The notes: generated from the sequence alone by a model not told the origin. Shown: positions 10,444 through 22,173, counted from the stretch's first letter. The stretch: DNA of 64,000 bases from Nectonema munidae (GCA_030549495.1 JAUIRK010000778.1:1-64000), one strand, 5' to 3'. Numbers and translations: made by a program.

Positions 10444-13167
10444 CACTAGCGGATCGAAGTGGGAGGCCGGCCGGGGCTTGGCCCTCTACCAAGGACGCTG
10501 GCCTGTCAGCAGCAAATTGTACTTAAAACTAATAATTATATCAGCGATTCAAATATAGAGCGAAAATATATAGGCTATTAAATATTTTATTCCTTTGTTT
10601 AAATAATACTATTCTTAATATCCATTAAAGTTATTAATTATTTTTTAATTTGTTTTTTTAAAACAAAAAATGTGGGAAAGAAGAAAAAGGCAACCAGGAT
10701 ATATAATGAAAAAATTAGTATGAAAATATATAGTCTAGGTTTCAACAATTTTGATTTTATTTAAATATGTTGATATTGAATACTTTCAAAATTTTCGTGC
10801 GTGTAGCTTTGGATTTTTTTTCGTTTGTGCTTTCATTGATCAAAATTTCATATTATCGATCATGACATTGAAATATTTTCACAAAAAGGAAATGCCGAGG
10901 TTTTTTGAAGAAATTTTTTTTTCAAAAATATGCTATTTCAAATTACTCTTACTAAACCTTCTCTTAATTTTTTTAACTGAAAACTCAAAAAGTAGACTTA
11001 TTTCATTTTTTCAAATCAAATGATTTCTTGGAAACAACATAAAAAAATCATTGATTGATAATTATTTTTGTTTTATTAGTTATGGAATAAATTATTTTTC
11101 TTTGCGATTCTTTCCACTCTACTAAGTGTATTTTTAATATTTCTTCTATTTTTATTTTTTTTCAAAGAATAACATCTCATTTCATTTCTGTGGATTTTAC
11201 AAAATTGTTGTCTTACTTTAAACAGAATTTTTAAAAGGTTCTTTATGTATTTTTCAATCTTCTCTTTTTTATTATTGATGTTGGCTCGTTTCAAAACTAA
11301 CAAGCTGACATATTCAAAGCATTTGGATGGGTTGTTTTGTCGCTTTTGTGTTTTTTGCACCCGAAAATGTCCACGTCAAAAATATCAGCTAGGCAACTAG
11401 TGACAGTGCCATGTAGACGCTTTGCCAGATTGACTGGCCAGAACGAATATCTATATGATCATAAAAAAGTCAACTATCATACATCTGCAAAACTTGCTGC
11501 CCAGAAATTGAGGCTCTAAACCTTTCAACCAACACTTGCAGTGGACAGTCAGTTGAGTTCTGCCCTGTCAAAAAAAGAGAAAAAAAATCAAGTGATAATA
11601 AAGAGCATCATTGATGTGATTCTTTTGTGTGGTAGGATGGGACTGTCGTTGCGGGGACATCGAGGTGACATGCATTTAGATCCTCCAGTATCAATAATAA
11701 CATTGTCACAGACGAGAGTTGTTTCCGTTCAATGATTTAGCTGTATTCCCTAGCCAACACAAAATTGTTTAATCATCTCTCAAAAGCAGCTGCAAATGCT
11801 ACATTTCTGTCAAAAACTACGCAGAATGAACTTGTATCAGGTATAGCGACTGTGATTCGGAGGAAAATTTCTGAAGAGATTTGTAAAGCAAAAGCTTCTG
11901 AAGTACCAAAGATTCGAAATGCATTTGGAGTTGTCGGCAGCTTAGCCAAGTTTTTCAGTTTGAGTGCTGTAAGAACAAAATCATTGGAGGAAGTTATCAA
12001 TGCAGCGAACGACATCCCATCAAAATATCGACCCAAAGTCCCATGCAAACACGTTAGGTGGAAAAGCATGAAGCTATTCACACTGTATATATCCTGTATT
12101 CTGTTGTGTTGGAGGTGCTGCAAGACATGAAACGAGAGAAATTTTTGTCATTTATAGATGCAAGCAGCTTGCTTGCCTCTTTGACTAAAGCAGTGTTTGT
12201 TATGTTGACTATAATGAACAATGTGATGACTGTTACCAAGAGGCTAGCTGTTCTTTACAGTTAGGATCAAATGATCTATTTTAGGCTATAAACCATGTGT
12301 GCACTATCAAGAGGCAGCTTCAGGAATGGAGAAACAATGAAGCACAGTTCTAGATCTTTGAGAAAGCCCAAGATTTATATAGTGAAGAACATTTGCGCAT
12401 TCTTAGGATAGTTTCACGCCAGACGAAGCGCAATAATATTCCATCAGCCTCTTCATTAGAGTATTATCAAATTTCTCAAATGGATGACCGTTTCAGAAAC
12501 CACCATGCTACTGTTCTTCTCCTTTGTGGATTACTAGTGCAATTTGCCAGAAAATTGAATTTTAATGCCGTTGACGGTATTGTGCAGTATTCTTTAATGA
12601 TAGACGGCTGCTTGGATGAAGTAGAATTGGAATTTGAAACTTGAAAGACTTTTTGCAAATCAACTCCTGATTTTCCACATGACTGCATCTCAGCTACATA
12701 TGTGATGTATCATTTTATCCGAACATCCATGTACTTCTAACTATCTTTGCCACTTTGCCAGTCTCCTCAGCTACTGCTGAGCGTGCATTTTCAGTCCTCA
12801 AATACCATATCAACGCCCCACAATGGGAGAAGATCATCTTAATGGGCTTGCACTAGCTTAAATTCATCGTGATGACTGCTCAGAGATTGTGAAAAAAATC
12901 TTTAAATTATTTGCTCTTCAGCAGAGAAAATCCACATTTAAAATCTAACTATCTCTAACTCTGCTACTTTTATATATCAGAATATTTTTTTTGTTCTTTA
13001 TTAAATTGAAATTGTGTATGAATATTGCACATATTATAATTAAATATATTTTATGCAGTAATGAACATAAAAAGCACAATCAATTACAAAGTGGACAATG
13101 AACTATCAACTATGTCTAATATTTAGGTTGAAATGACCCCTATAATCAATTGCTGGATCCGCCACTG
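10444..13167 (+). mobile_element. hAT transposon inserted in piggyBac relic
   Basis: The element is flanked by a perfect 8-bp duplication, CTTGAAAC at 10436-10443 and 13168-13175. The left terminus CACTAGCGGATCGAAG pairs imperfectly with the reverse complement of the right terminus, CAGTGGCGGATCCAGC. It carries a broken transposase gene at 11360-12860 and a fragment of Merlin 3' sequence at 10587-10705. The 5' 900 bp is otherwise AT-rich and non-coding. Confidence 0.88.
11360..12860 (+). pseudogene. hAT transposase (ZMYM1/P52rIPK-like), degraded
   Basis: Recognisable parts in order are the TTF/BED-like start with ARLTGQNEYLYDHKKVNYHTS; VDSQLSSALSKKEKKNQ and VILLCGRMGLSLRGHRGD (11541-11670), the usual segment before DUF4371; ATFLSKTTQNELVSGIA (about 11800-11850); and the C-terminal hAT dimerisation motif SSATAERAFSVLKYHIN (about 12764-12815). 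The frame changes several times and stops occur. The segment after EEICKAK jumps straight to a late-domain motif (KIRNAFGVVGSLAKFF), so the catalytic centre has been deleted. The transposase would have moved its own element; this copy cannot. Confidence 0.85.
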
Positions 13168-13525
13168 CTTGAAACCCAGTCAAAGTCAATGTCGATGCAT
13201 AGCATTTTATGGAGTTCGTCTCCATAATCATTGTTCTTACATTTAGCATACATCTTAAAGTAGAATCTTTTTGAATAAAAATAATTTTATATTTCTTTTG
13301 ACTCAATATCCTATTGTTACCATATGGGAGCATAGATTTTGGCAAAAATAAAAAAAATAATTATCATGAAAAAGTAAATTTTTAAGTTTTTGTCATTTTC
13401 GAATATATTGAGCATCTTGCTTGTAAAGGTGTTAATGTAGTAAATTAATATGGCGTTAAATAATATAGGAATCATATCCAAATTTTAAAAGCTATGATAT
13501 AAATATTCCAAAATGTTTTTATGTT

Positions 13526-13755
13526 AACCATTTCAGGCACAATGGGACACTAGTGACTCAAAAATTGTCTCCCTAATTTATATAAAAACTCATTCAGAGT
13601 TAAAGTAAGTAAAGTGAAATTTATTTGAAGAACAAAAAAGAGCAAACTTTTTGGACGTTCACATAAAAATACAATTTGAAAAATGATAAAAAAAATGTTT
13701 TTTTGTTTTTAGAAAAAAAATAGACGATGGAAAACCAATGCCTGAAAAGATTGAG
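13526..13755. repeat. Possible piggyBac-type MITE
   Basis: A TTAA is followed by CCATTTCAGGCACAATGG; about 225 bases on, TGCCTGAAAAGATTGA is its approximate inverse. A short palindrome CACTAGTG lies close inside the left end. The right flank is TTGA rather than TTAA, so the call is tentative. Confidence 0.4.
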
Positions 13756-13759
13756 AAAA

Positions 13760-16271
13760 AAAATATACAGTTTTCTTAAATTTTTACAGCGTGTGGTTCA
13801 TTTAAACGTTAACTAGTTTTTTAGATGTTTTCTTTTTTTAAATTATTTCTACTGTGATTGGTCATTTCGAGGGTAGAGCTATGTAATTTGACACAACAGT
13901 GTTTTTAGCAAGTATTCATCCATAATTTTATTTTATTGCATTTTTTCTCCGTTCCATTTGATTCAACAAATAAATCAAGTGAGTGATAATATAATTAGTC
14001 CTTTTCAAATGTTTCAATGAATGAAAGTACCAGAAAACTTAAAAATATTTGGAACTACAAATAACCTATTTCCTTATTGGTTTGTATCACGTATCCCTGG
14101 AAAGAATAAACTTCCATAATACTTCGAAAGATGGAAACACCAGCCACCACACAAACTAAAATGAATGCAGGCAGTATTTTTGATTTTTCATCATAAAGAG
14201 GAAAAATATATCAAAATATGCTATTTTTAAGCGACGTAGTGTGTTTCCTCTAAAAATCGAATCTATAGAAAGATATAGAGTACTGTACAAATATAATAAT
14301 TGATAATGCCTTGATATGGGGGAGTAAGCGGTGTATGGACGTTCGTCCCCGGACACTTCGTGGCCAGACAGTTTGTCGAATAGATATTTCGCAAACAGAC
14401 TTTTTGTCGATAGTTATTTCTTTGCGAACGATTGTTTTGTTGCATAAATTATTTTTGAAAGCTCTCCTCTCTATATATTGAAGTTATAATGCTGAAAGAG
14501 AAAAAGAGTTTTTACTTCGGAGTTTTGATTATTTTTTTGTCGATATCACATTCAAGGGGAACACGTAAATCTATAGGGCGAGATTGCACTCATATTTCAC
14601 CGGTAAAGAATACAGGTATCAAAAAGATCGTAGAAAATATAATATCATTACTTTTGCCATAGGCATACTCCTATTGACTTGAATATTACAATGCAACAGA
14701 GTTCTAAACGTTCTACTAGTTGTGTTTCAAAATGTTACTTAGAGTTAGTATTTATTGAGAGATGCCCTATCTATAATCGGATAAATCCAGTATGAAATCT
14801 ACATTGCTCAAATTTTGACACAAGCGTTGCAGTTGATCCTATAACTTATCTATTTCAGTTGGCATCAGTAGTGTTCACACTCACAATCTAACTTCACAAT
14901 TTTACTTTTTTTTTATTTTTGTACTGGAATAATCAGATCCAAAGACTCACATTTGGGAGGAGGGAAGGGTGTCAATTCTTGCTTGGAGTCCGTGAACTTT
15001 ATACTATTGCAATATTACTTAAAAAAAAAAAGATCCTACACTTTGAAGAATAGTTGGGAGGTTGCGTCATAATTTTAATTGCTATATTTTTTTAGAAGGT
15101 CAATATTTGGCGACTTTACTTTGCCTCATTTCTTCACTCTTCAATAAAGTAAGATTTAAGCATAATTACATTATATCATAATAAATGTGATAAGGCCTTT
15201 ATACACTTAGAAAGAAGCAATAGATGCGGGAAATTCATGTAGCATTAGGAGGGGAACAAAGCTAGACTCATACAGTTAAAGAAGTTGTTTCAAGAACTTT
15301 ATTGATCTGAGAAAAATGTTTATTATTATAAGTAGTAGTCTTGTAGCTCAAGTGCTTTGCAAAAGCTTCTTAGATTCCGCGAGAAACTGTGAGATTAACT
15401 AATGCATTTTTTCACATTTAGGTTTAGATGTTTTTTTTGAATCAAAACTTTTTATTCAGCTAGCATAAACGAGCGGTAAGAATCTAATTTAGCACGACTA
15501 ATTTATTTGATAGAGAAGTTTTTTTGAACTAGTATTTGGTAATACCTATTTCTTTCATCGCAATCCACGTTTTAATTATCATCATATATTTTTAGAATGA
15601 TAAAATTTTGGGAAATTTTTATTTTGCTTTTTTAGTTCGTTTAATTGAGGATCTTTTTTTTTGTCTCGAATCTAATTCTCTTTTCCTTTCAAAGAGTTTG
15701 ATAAAAAATATGAAAATGAATTTTTTTATTTACGGTTCCTTGAAAGATTTTCAAGAGCTTCGAGAAGGTAAAAAGTTTGAAAAATGCTGGTTATAGTATT
15801 TCATTTTTTAATATTAGTAGCTATCGTTTTTCGTTGGTTGATAATTTAGTATTATTGAAATAAATGTTAAAAAGAAAGAAAAAATTTATTACTGAGTAAC
15901 AGGTCAACTAACCACAACTCCCAAACTTGTAAATTGAAAAAAATAATTTTTACGTCATTCAAGATTTTTTTCAGGATCTTACTGACTTCTACATCTTAGA
16001 TTGTTTTATCCGCTTTAGCATAAAAAAGATAATAATTCAAATCATCGTAAATAAAGCATCATGTTTTGATTCTGCATGCAAACTTGTAGGCCGTAAATTT
16101 TAAATCATTAGAAAGGTAAAATGAATACTTTTTTTTAAAATGAAATTTGACTTCAACTTTTAACTATTGCTAGCCCTTCTATTCCAATCTTTTGTCAAAT
16201 TTAGCATTAAAAATTGTGATTAAGCATAAGAAATTTACATTATTAAATTAGATTTCCTTTTTTTGTGTTAG
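13760..16271. other. Probable upstream part of CBM14 gene; no exon resolved
   Basis: The first exon and promoter of the chitin-binding protein gene should lie in or before this stretch, but I found no open frame whose phase fits. The motifs at 14330-14430 (repeated TTTGTCGA and TTTCGC) resemble the GACA/TGTCGA ends of the MITE at 34341. A T-rich tract with GTGTTAG at 16265-16271 is the acceptor used by the exon that follows. Confidence 0.4.
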
Positions 16272-16512
16272 TATTCTCAAGAAAGCGCTCAAAAATTTTG
16301 CTCTGACAAAAGGCATGGAATTTATGCAAACTACGATGACGCGTGCCGTTCTTTCTTTAAGTGTGGACCAACGAGTCTCATCATTGAATGCTCTCTTGGG
16401 CTAATCTTCGATCCCGCTTCAAAAAACTGTGTCTGGCAAAATGAAAAGTTTAAATGCAAAAAACCCAGATCTCCCTGCAAAGACTCCGCATTACAAAACA
16501 ATTCCTATATAG
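16272..16512 (+). CDS. CBM14 chitin-binding protein, internal exon
   Basis: This 241-bp exon lies between a T-rich acceptor (...TTTGTGTTAG) and a donor AG|GTGAGG. It encodes one complete peritrophin-A (CBM14) domain with six cysteines spaced C-x14-C-x5-C-x8-C-x12-C-x8-C. It includes the aromatic residues typical of chitin contact (NYDDACRSFFKC, GLIFDPASKNCVW) and then the first cysteine of a second domain. Proteins of this family are secreted and bind chitin in cuticle, gut matrix or related extracellular layers. The exon begins at a codon boundary and ends in phase 1, which fits exactly the exon at 23998. The signal-peptide exon upstream was not found, so the N-terminus is missing here. Confidence 0.82.
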
Positions 16513-17519
16513 GTGAGGAAAAGTTTTACTCCACATTTAAAATGATGTAACAAATAATAGTCAGTTATATGCCCCAGTAGGGTGGCACTTAATAAATAGT
16601 AAAAAAGTAAAGAGATGTTCCAATTATAAAAATAAAATTCTTAGTAAAAATTTATTAAAATTGGGTTATTTTTAGGGCTGGCCCTTATATGGTTCACGTT
16701 TTCATGTCAAGTGTAAATGAACGGATATTTTGAGGATTCTTTTTTCAGTTAAAATATAATATTGAATATGGTTTCTTATTATTATGTTGACAAGCAAGAT
16801 ACTATTACGTCATATTTAGCTCTTTGAATGTCTATTGTCTACTCAATGCGGAGGTGTTAGATACATGATGTTTTTTTCATTATAGATTGAAATAATGATC
16901 GGTGTTCACAGATAACTTGCAAGAGAAACTGAGGTCAAGTCTTTCTGAGGTCAATTTTATCATCATGGATAAGAGCTACACCTCCTCGCCCCTTTCATTG
17001 ACGATTGCGAAGCTCGTCACCACTTTTAAAGCGTGTTTGAAAGGCTGGCTCATCATCTTCCCACAGATCTTTCAAGAACACTGTTTGTCGCATTCTGAGC
17101 ATCTGAAACAGTAGCTTTGAATTGGATGTGCAGAACTGTATCACGCATTGATTGCAAAGAAAACAGTCGGACTCTACGCCAGGTCTTTTGACTGAATGAC
17201 ATGGAATTCTTCATTTTTCTTTGCAGCTAGCAATACTTTCTAGATTTATTTGACAATTGTGAGTAAAATGCAGCCAAATCGATCAATTCTTCAGAGATAC
17301 CACAAAAACTGTTTTTTGCAAAAGCGAACACTCTATCTATATATTGGATGAGTTTTTAAATGAATCTGAAGTCATTCAAAGGCCTTTAAAAACATAAATC
17401 GCTGTAACCATGCATACATTCAGATAAATCAGAACAGAAAACAAGAATTCGCTATTTTTCTAAGTCGTTGAAATTCTCTTGTATGCAAAAATGAATTTAT
17501 ACATTCAGCTTTCTAAATA

Positions 17520-17885
17520 GCAATCTTACAAGCGTGCCTCTCTCTCTCTCTCGCATAAATTCCTTGCCATGCCATGCGCTATCTATCTCTTCTATGTTTA
17601 CATTTTCTCCTACATTTTCTATTCATTCTCCTGCCTCTCTTTCATCTCCACTCAAATATTTTCGTCATCATCATTTTGGCGCACTAAAATGAACCGCGTA
17701 GCACTGAGATAATTGATATAGATGTGTAATATTGCTGAATCTTTAGCATATGTTTATAGTTACGTTTATGAGAAACAAATATTTTACACATTTTGTCCAT
17801 TTGCAATCTTCTCTTCACTATTTCATTCCAATCATTACATTCTTGTGATATTCTCAACTGGTTTTTTCTTTAAATGGAGCTTTAA
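17520..17885 (+). repeat. Left arm of long inverted repeat
   Basis: This arm is complementary, with scattered mismatches and small gaps, to 22174-22516. Shared landmarks are the outer GCAATCTTA, a CT microsatellite, GCCATGCGCTATC, CTCAAATATTTTCGT, AGCAATATTACAC (as its complement), and the inner GGTTTTTTCTTTAAATGGA. A hAT-type MITE starts three bases beyond the inner end. Confidence 0.85.
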
Positions 17886-17888
17886 GGT

Positions 17889-18166
17889 CAGGGCGGGCAC
17901 TAGTGTTCGCGGGGCCCTATGCAAAATGGATTGCACGGGGCCCAGTGTGGGTAGGAAAAAAGATTAAAAGTGAGAAATAAGATTTTGAAAAAAAGAAAAG
18001 GGATTTGTTTTATTACTTTTTCATTAACACAAAATAACGATCAAAGTAACTTTACTTTGCGAACCTTGCGTTTAGCGAAATCATACAATATATCATCAAA
18101 ATGAAAAATGAGAAGCGTGGGGCCCACTGCAGCCGCATTGGTTGCAGTGGCCTAAGGCCGACCCTG
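17889..18166. mobile_element. hAT-type MITE, 278 bp
   Basis: The left end CAGGGCGGGCACTAG and the reverse-complemented right end CAGGGTCGGCCTTAGG form a short terminal repeat. GGGCCC-rich subterminal motifs occur at both ends. The 8-bp flanks (TTTAAGGT and TTTGGTTT) agree poorly, so the insertion is old or an end is misplaced. Non-coding. Confidence 0.6.
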
Positions 18167-18877
18167 TTTGGTTTTAAATACTATTTAAAAAAGGAACCTT
18201 CAATTAGCAAGTTATATTACTGCACAATAAAGACTTGGGTAGTTTTTTATATATAATACGTTAATAAAGCTTGTAAATTGGCATATCTTTAAAAATGAAT
18301 TACTTAGCTTTAATAACGAAGTAGAAATTAGAGAAGTTTTTAAAATACAAATTTCAAACAATACTTTATTTTACCATAAGAATGTCAGTAACAAATATAC
18401 TAGAAATGCAGACCCTTTTTAACAAAATGCCTGTTTACAAGTTTTATAACTAGATTATCCAATGATTCCTATATTTTGATGTAACTTTAAATTGAAAACA
18501 ATTACAGACTTCTATTATATTATCAAAAAATTTTTCTTCTTTAAAAATGTTAAGAAGTTTATTTATGAAACGTGAAAATATTTGACACACTGAATTAAGT
18601 AAAAATTATTTAATTAAATAACAATTGTTGATTTTTTTTCACATTTTAATTTATACATATATATTACAAGTCATGATTCAAGGGAATATCAAAAGGCTCA
18701 TACGAACCTAAGCACTACCATTATCAATTGTCGGCTTGATTTTCGCATTGAAAATATTTTTGCAATTTTTCAGTATTCGTATATGATTCAATTTGCCGCA
18801 GAGGAAACATAAATGGAATGAATAAGCCAAGATAGTTGAACTTATTGATAGATTCAATACTTTTGTTTTGAAATTCA

Positions 18878-19153
18878 ATGCAAGTTGATGATGATTATTG
18901 CATCAAAAGTGAAGAAAAATTGTTGAAAGATATGGTAGAAATCAAAGAAGTCGACGCAAAGTACAATTGGAGCGGTGGCAACATTAGAAAAATTCAAGAA
19001 AATCTTGAAAGAATTAAAAGAGAATATATGGAAAATAGGAATTTATACCTCTTCTTATCTAGAATTTATAAACATATTTCTCTAGTCAAAATAAATATTG
19101 AACCTTCGCTTGACGGACTCTATGCATTTTTTACACCAGCAAAATTCAAATGA
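18878..19153 (+). CDS. Unrecognised small open frame in intron
   Basis: A 91-residue frame starting MQVDDDYCIKSEEK. It has a charged helical middle (about residues 40-55, KIQENLERIKREY) and an aromatic C-terminal part. I recognise no family. It lies inside the CBM14 intron on the same strand, with no clear splice sites or promoter. The even charge pattern and lack of low-complexity bias make it more protein-like than most random frames here, but it could be a transposon remnant or chance. Confidence 0.22.
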   Translation: MQVDDDYCIKSEEKLLKDMVEIKEVDAKYNWSGGNIRKIQENLERIKREYMENRNLYLFLSRIYKHISLVKINIEPSLDGLYAFFTPAKFK

Positions 19154-19353
19154 AATTTAGTCCCTTATGTTCCATAGCAACCCTACATAAAATGTACACG
19201 TAAATTTAACTTTTTTACTAATAAAAAACATAAAGACATAAAATTTTAAATTTACTAAAAATTTTTTTTGAAAAATACAAACAAACTTTTTTGTATAAAC
19301 AAATTTAATTATATTTTAATTATACTTTAATTTTTATAATGATAAATATATGT

Positions 19354-19498
19354 AAGGTTATCTAGGGGTGTTTTCATCAAAAAGGTCAATAAAGGCCGCC
19401 TTTTTCGAACTATGAGTAAATCAGCTAGCACGGGATTCGAACTCAAGACTTTGAACTTGATGGCTAACATGCTAACCAATATACCCATTCCCCCTTAT
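19354..19498 (-). repeat. tRNA-derived SINE, diverged copy
   Basis: Read on the minus strand, a box A-like TATTGGTTAGCATG is followed by a good box B, GAGTTCGAATCCC. It then has a body shared with the SINEs at 51886 and 61534: the complement of TTTTTCGAACTATGA and of GGGGTGTTTTCATC. The head differs from the other two copies while the tail agrees. Confidence 0.72.
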
Positions 19499-19574
19499 AA
19501 GTAGTTATAAGTAAATACTTCAATTTATTTTTATTATAAAAAGAAAAAAAGAACAAATAAAAATAAAAGCTAAC

Positions 19575-20898
19575 CTATTTACAATTGAGGCAAAAAAAAG
19601 ACGAGTGTCTTTTGCAAATAAAATAGTTGCATTTTTCACATTTTCTAGTCGTTTTATTATACTTTGAAAAGCAAAAATGACATGATGCTCTTTTTTTATT
19701 ACTTTGCACGCTAGGACCAGGCTCAGAATCCAAAACTCCATAGAAAGAAAGAAGACTTTTTACATTTGTGGGCAATTCGAAAAGAGAAGCACGAACTCTC
19801 ATACTTTCTTCTGACAAAGCCAAAGCAAACTTTTGAATAAAAAATTTTCTACCACTTTTTCTACTTTTAGGAAAATCTTGTGGGCAGTTATAACTTAAAA
19901 TAATCCAACTATTTAGAGCACAAATATCTAAATAATTGCAAAACGCAGCAAGTGTCCACTTTCGTGTTGGTTTATATGCGTGATAACTTCGTATCATTCT
20001 GTTCCCAACATCGACACCACCCTTATGCTCGTTATAAGTAAGAATACTTTCAGGTTTTGAATTAATATTGGTAATTTGAATATTTCTGTGTTGAGAGGAC
20101 AAGACGTATACTACCTTGAAGTTTCTACGCGCATGTCTTTTTGGAACGTAAGCGCAGATCGAAACATAATCTGAGTAAATAATGCGACTTTCACACTCAT
20201 TTAAATTCAACTCTTTCAGGTGGGTTGGTCTAAAAACTATTGGCAAGAATCTTCTATTTGACATTATAGTGCCAGAAATAGAAAGACTTTTGGAATACGC
20301 CCATACGGCCAGCGAATGTGAAGTAAAGAAGCGGTCAATATAAAGGCCACAACCTGGAGGAACGTTAGACTTTTCAACTAGTCTTTTTACTATATTTTCT
20401 CCAGAAAAATAAGAAGAGTCTTGAAGACCAGAAATATAGATTTCAGGCCGCAAAAAATAATATGACTTCGAATCAGAAATATGATATAGTTTAAATCCAT
20501 ACCTGCCAGGTTTGTGAGGATCATAAACTTTTACTGGACAGCCTCTTCTAAAACTGACCAGTTGTTCATCAATAGTAACAGCGTGTATAGGTGTCCAAAA
20601 TTTAGAAAAAACTCCAGCGAAGTGGTCATGGATGAAACGAATAGCGCTTATTTTATCAGACTTATCGCGTCTTTCTTTGTCATCAAATCTTATAAAGACA
20701 TGAATAAGGAAAAACATATCACGCCCAATTGAAGCTTTCAAAAATGGATTAGAAGTAGAAGAAAATAAATCTGTTGTTTTGATTCTTTGATCACCATTCT
20801 GCCCTATATGTAGCAAAACAGCAAAATAGGATAAAAGATGATGAATTTTAAAAACTTTATAACAATGTTCCAAGTTTGCGTGCTTCGGGTTTTCTAAT
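19575..20898 (-). CDS. piggyBac transposase, exon 2
   Basis: This exon holds the catalytic and C-terminal parts of a piggyBac transposase, a DDE enzyme that excises and inserts its element at TTAA. In the 452-residue frame that covers it, the three catalytic aspartates lie in TIDEQLVSF (D122), LYIDRFFTSHSLA (D200) and NEHKGGVDVGNRM (D308). Other family motifs are present: KPGRYGFKLY, SGTIMSNRRFLP and RKWTLAAFCNYLDICALNSW. The C-terminal cross-brace zinc region (CHFC, CEKC, ICKRH, CLNC, residues 418-451) is complete. No stop or frameshift is seen, so the gene looks intact. It joins exon 1 in phase 2 (TC + A = Ser). It lies antisense within the CBM14 intron. Confidence 0.9.
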
Positions 20899-20948
20899 CT
20901 AAAAGTAGTTTTTTTAAAAAAAAATAGAAACAAGTAATAAAAACTTAC
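20899..20948 (-). other. 50-bp intron of piggyBac gene
   Basis: On the minus strand it begins GTAAGTTTTT and ends ACTACTTTTAG. Removing it joins two open frames in phase and gives NYS|LENPKHANLEHCY, which is collinear with piggyBac proteins. At 50 bp it is close to the practical minimum for animal introns. Confidence 0.8.
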
Positions 20949-21271
20949 GAATAATTTAAATCAAGTCTAATTATCGTCATGTTATAAATATGTTGTGTAA
21001 CTTCTGGAGTTAGAAAGGTTTTAAAAACTTTTAAAATATTAGAAGTATTTTTGCATGCACCTTGAGGACGTCTAGAAGTATTTCTAATGTTTATGCTTTC
21101 AACTCTACCTCTAAGTGTAGATGGAGGATCCCAGGAATAGCGGGTCAAATCTGGCGCAACAAGATTTTTATCTATTTCTTCTTGAAGGTCCACAGAAGAA
21201 CTCAAAGAATCACTAGATGTAGAAGATGAGAAATTTGAAGACAAATTAGAACTTTCATCAGAAGTAGACAT
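20949..21271 (-). CDS. piggyBac transposase, exon 1
   Basis: It encodes the N-terminal part: a Ser/Asp-rich start (MSTSDESSNLSSNFSSS...), typical of the low-complexity acidic leader of piggyBac proteins, then WDPPSTLRGRVESINIR and FKTFLTPEVTQHIYNMT, matching the family's entry motif 'F...T..V...I...TN'. I chose the ATG at 21271 over the in-frame ATG at 21370, because the acidic leader starts there and the extra 33 residues are hydrophobic and unlike the family. With exon 2 the protein would be about 548 residues, a normal length. I could not find the TTAA-flanked terminal repeats, so the element's ends, or a domesticated single-gene state, remain open. Confidence 0.8.
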
Positions 21272-22173
21272 TGCTAATTTAAACTTGTAAGCGAGAACAG
21301 AGAGCTGCTTTATGAAAGAAAAAATGACAAATAAACCGGTTTTACAAAGCTTGCGACGAGCATATGGCAATTTTATTCATAACTGAAGATAAAGCCACAT
21401 CCACGAAGCTTATTGTGATAATAATATTAATTGTACAAAATATAACTAAGTGAGGCCACATATAAAAAGATAGCAAGCATAGTATAAACTCAATAAATTC
21501 TTTGGTTGCATAATATATGTTGAAATATTTTACGATGCTTATGATGGGTGCTAAGAATGTGCGTGAGTGCAATTTTAACACAAATAAAGATGTAGTAAGT
21601 AAAAGCAAGCACGATAAAAACAAATGTTATCTTCTATATATTTAAAATACGTAAATATGGTGATATTCATCAAAATATATTTGTGTATGCACGTATTCTG
21701 CACATAAAAAAGCATCGAATTGTTTATAAAACGAATAAAAGTTGATATAAAACTTAAAAATTTTTTTTAGATGGCGTTAAATTTTTTGAGTAAAAAAGTG
21801 TAAAAATCAAAAAAAATTGTAAAAAAACTTAAGATTTAATTTTTTTATTTGTCACAAAAACTTATTTTAAAGCCGCAGATGGAAAAAAAAGCTAAAAACA
21901 CAGTATTTTTTTTAAGTGTAAAAAATGCACGGACTCCGTCAACGGCGTTATTCTGAAGGGGTCCGTCAAGCGAAGGTCATAGATGAATTTAACATCGATT
22001 ATTCTCTTTTAAATAAATCTATGCCTTTTAATATTTCTCATATTTTATCATAATAAATAATTTTATAAAAATGTAATACAAATTTTTAAATGTAAAACTT
22101 TTTAAAATGACTTTTAAATGCTTTTTGCTAACAATGCGTGCAAATTCTCCACTGGAAAGGGATGCCGAAAATT

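Larger units (their letters stand above)
7365..13290 (+). mobile_element. piggyBac relic, split by two insertions
   Basis: Coding remnants of a piggyBac (PGBD-type) transposase lie at 7366-7391, 8998-10443 and 13176-13245. Recognisable parts are an acidic N-terminal region (8998-9220), the SRNRFEAIKNTF motif (about 9525-9560), the C-terminal catalytic block YNKFMEGIDIIDQAIAEYR (about 10160-10220), DQLEFTRSIV, and a weak Cys-rich end. The copy is dead, with many stops and frame changes and clear internal losses in the catalytic core. A Merlin element sits between the first and second pieces and a hAT element between the second and third; removing each with one target-site copy restores frame at both junctions. 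I could not locate TTAA-flanked ends. Confidence 0.75.

Noticed and set aside
15608-15796. Open frame that could be the signal-peptide exon of the CBM14 gene, with a possible donor at 15768
   Set aside because: Splicing at 15767 leaves phase 1, but the exon at 16272 needs phase 0; the only phase-0 frame has a stop. It is also not convincingly signal-peptide-like.
16902-17330. Coding-like stretch on the minus strand (for example LLFQMLRMRQTVFLKDLWED)
   Set aside because: No family recognised, several frames with stops; could be a transposon relic but not supportable.
21342-21623. 93-codon hydrophobic frame upstream of the piggyBac gene
   Set aside because: Membrane-like only because of AT-rich composition; overlaps the transposase leader in another frame and has no motif.
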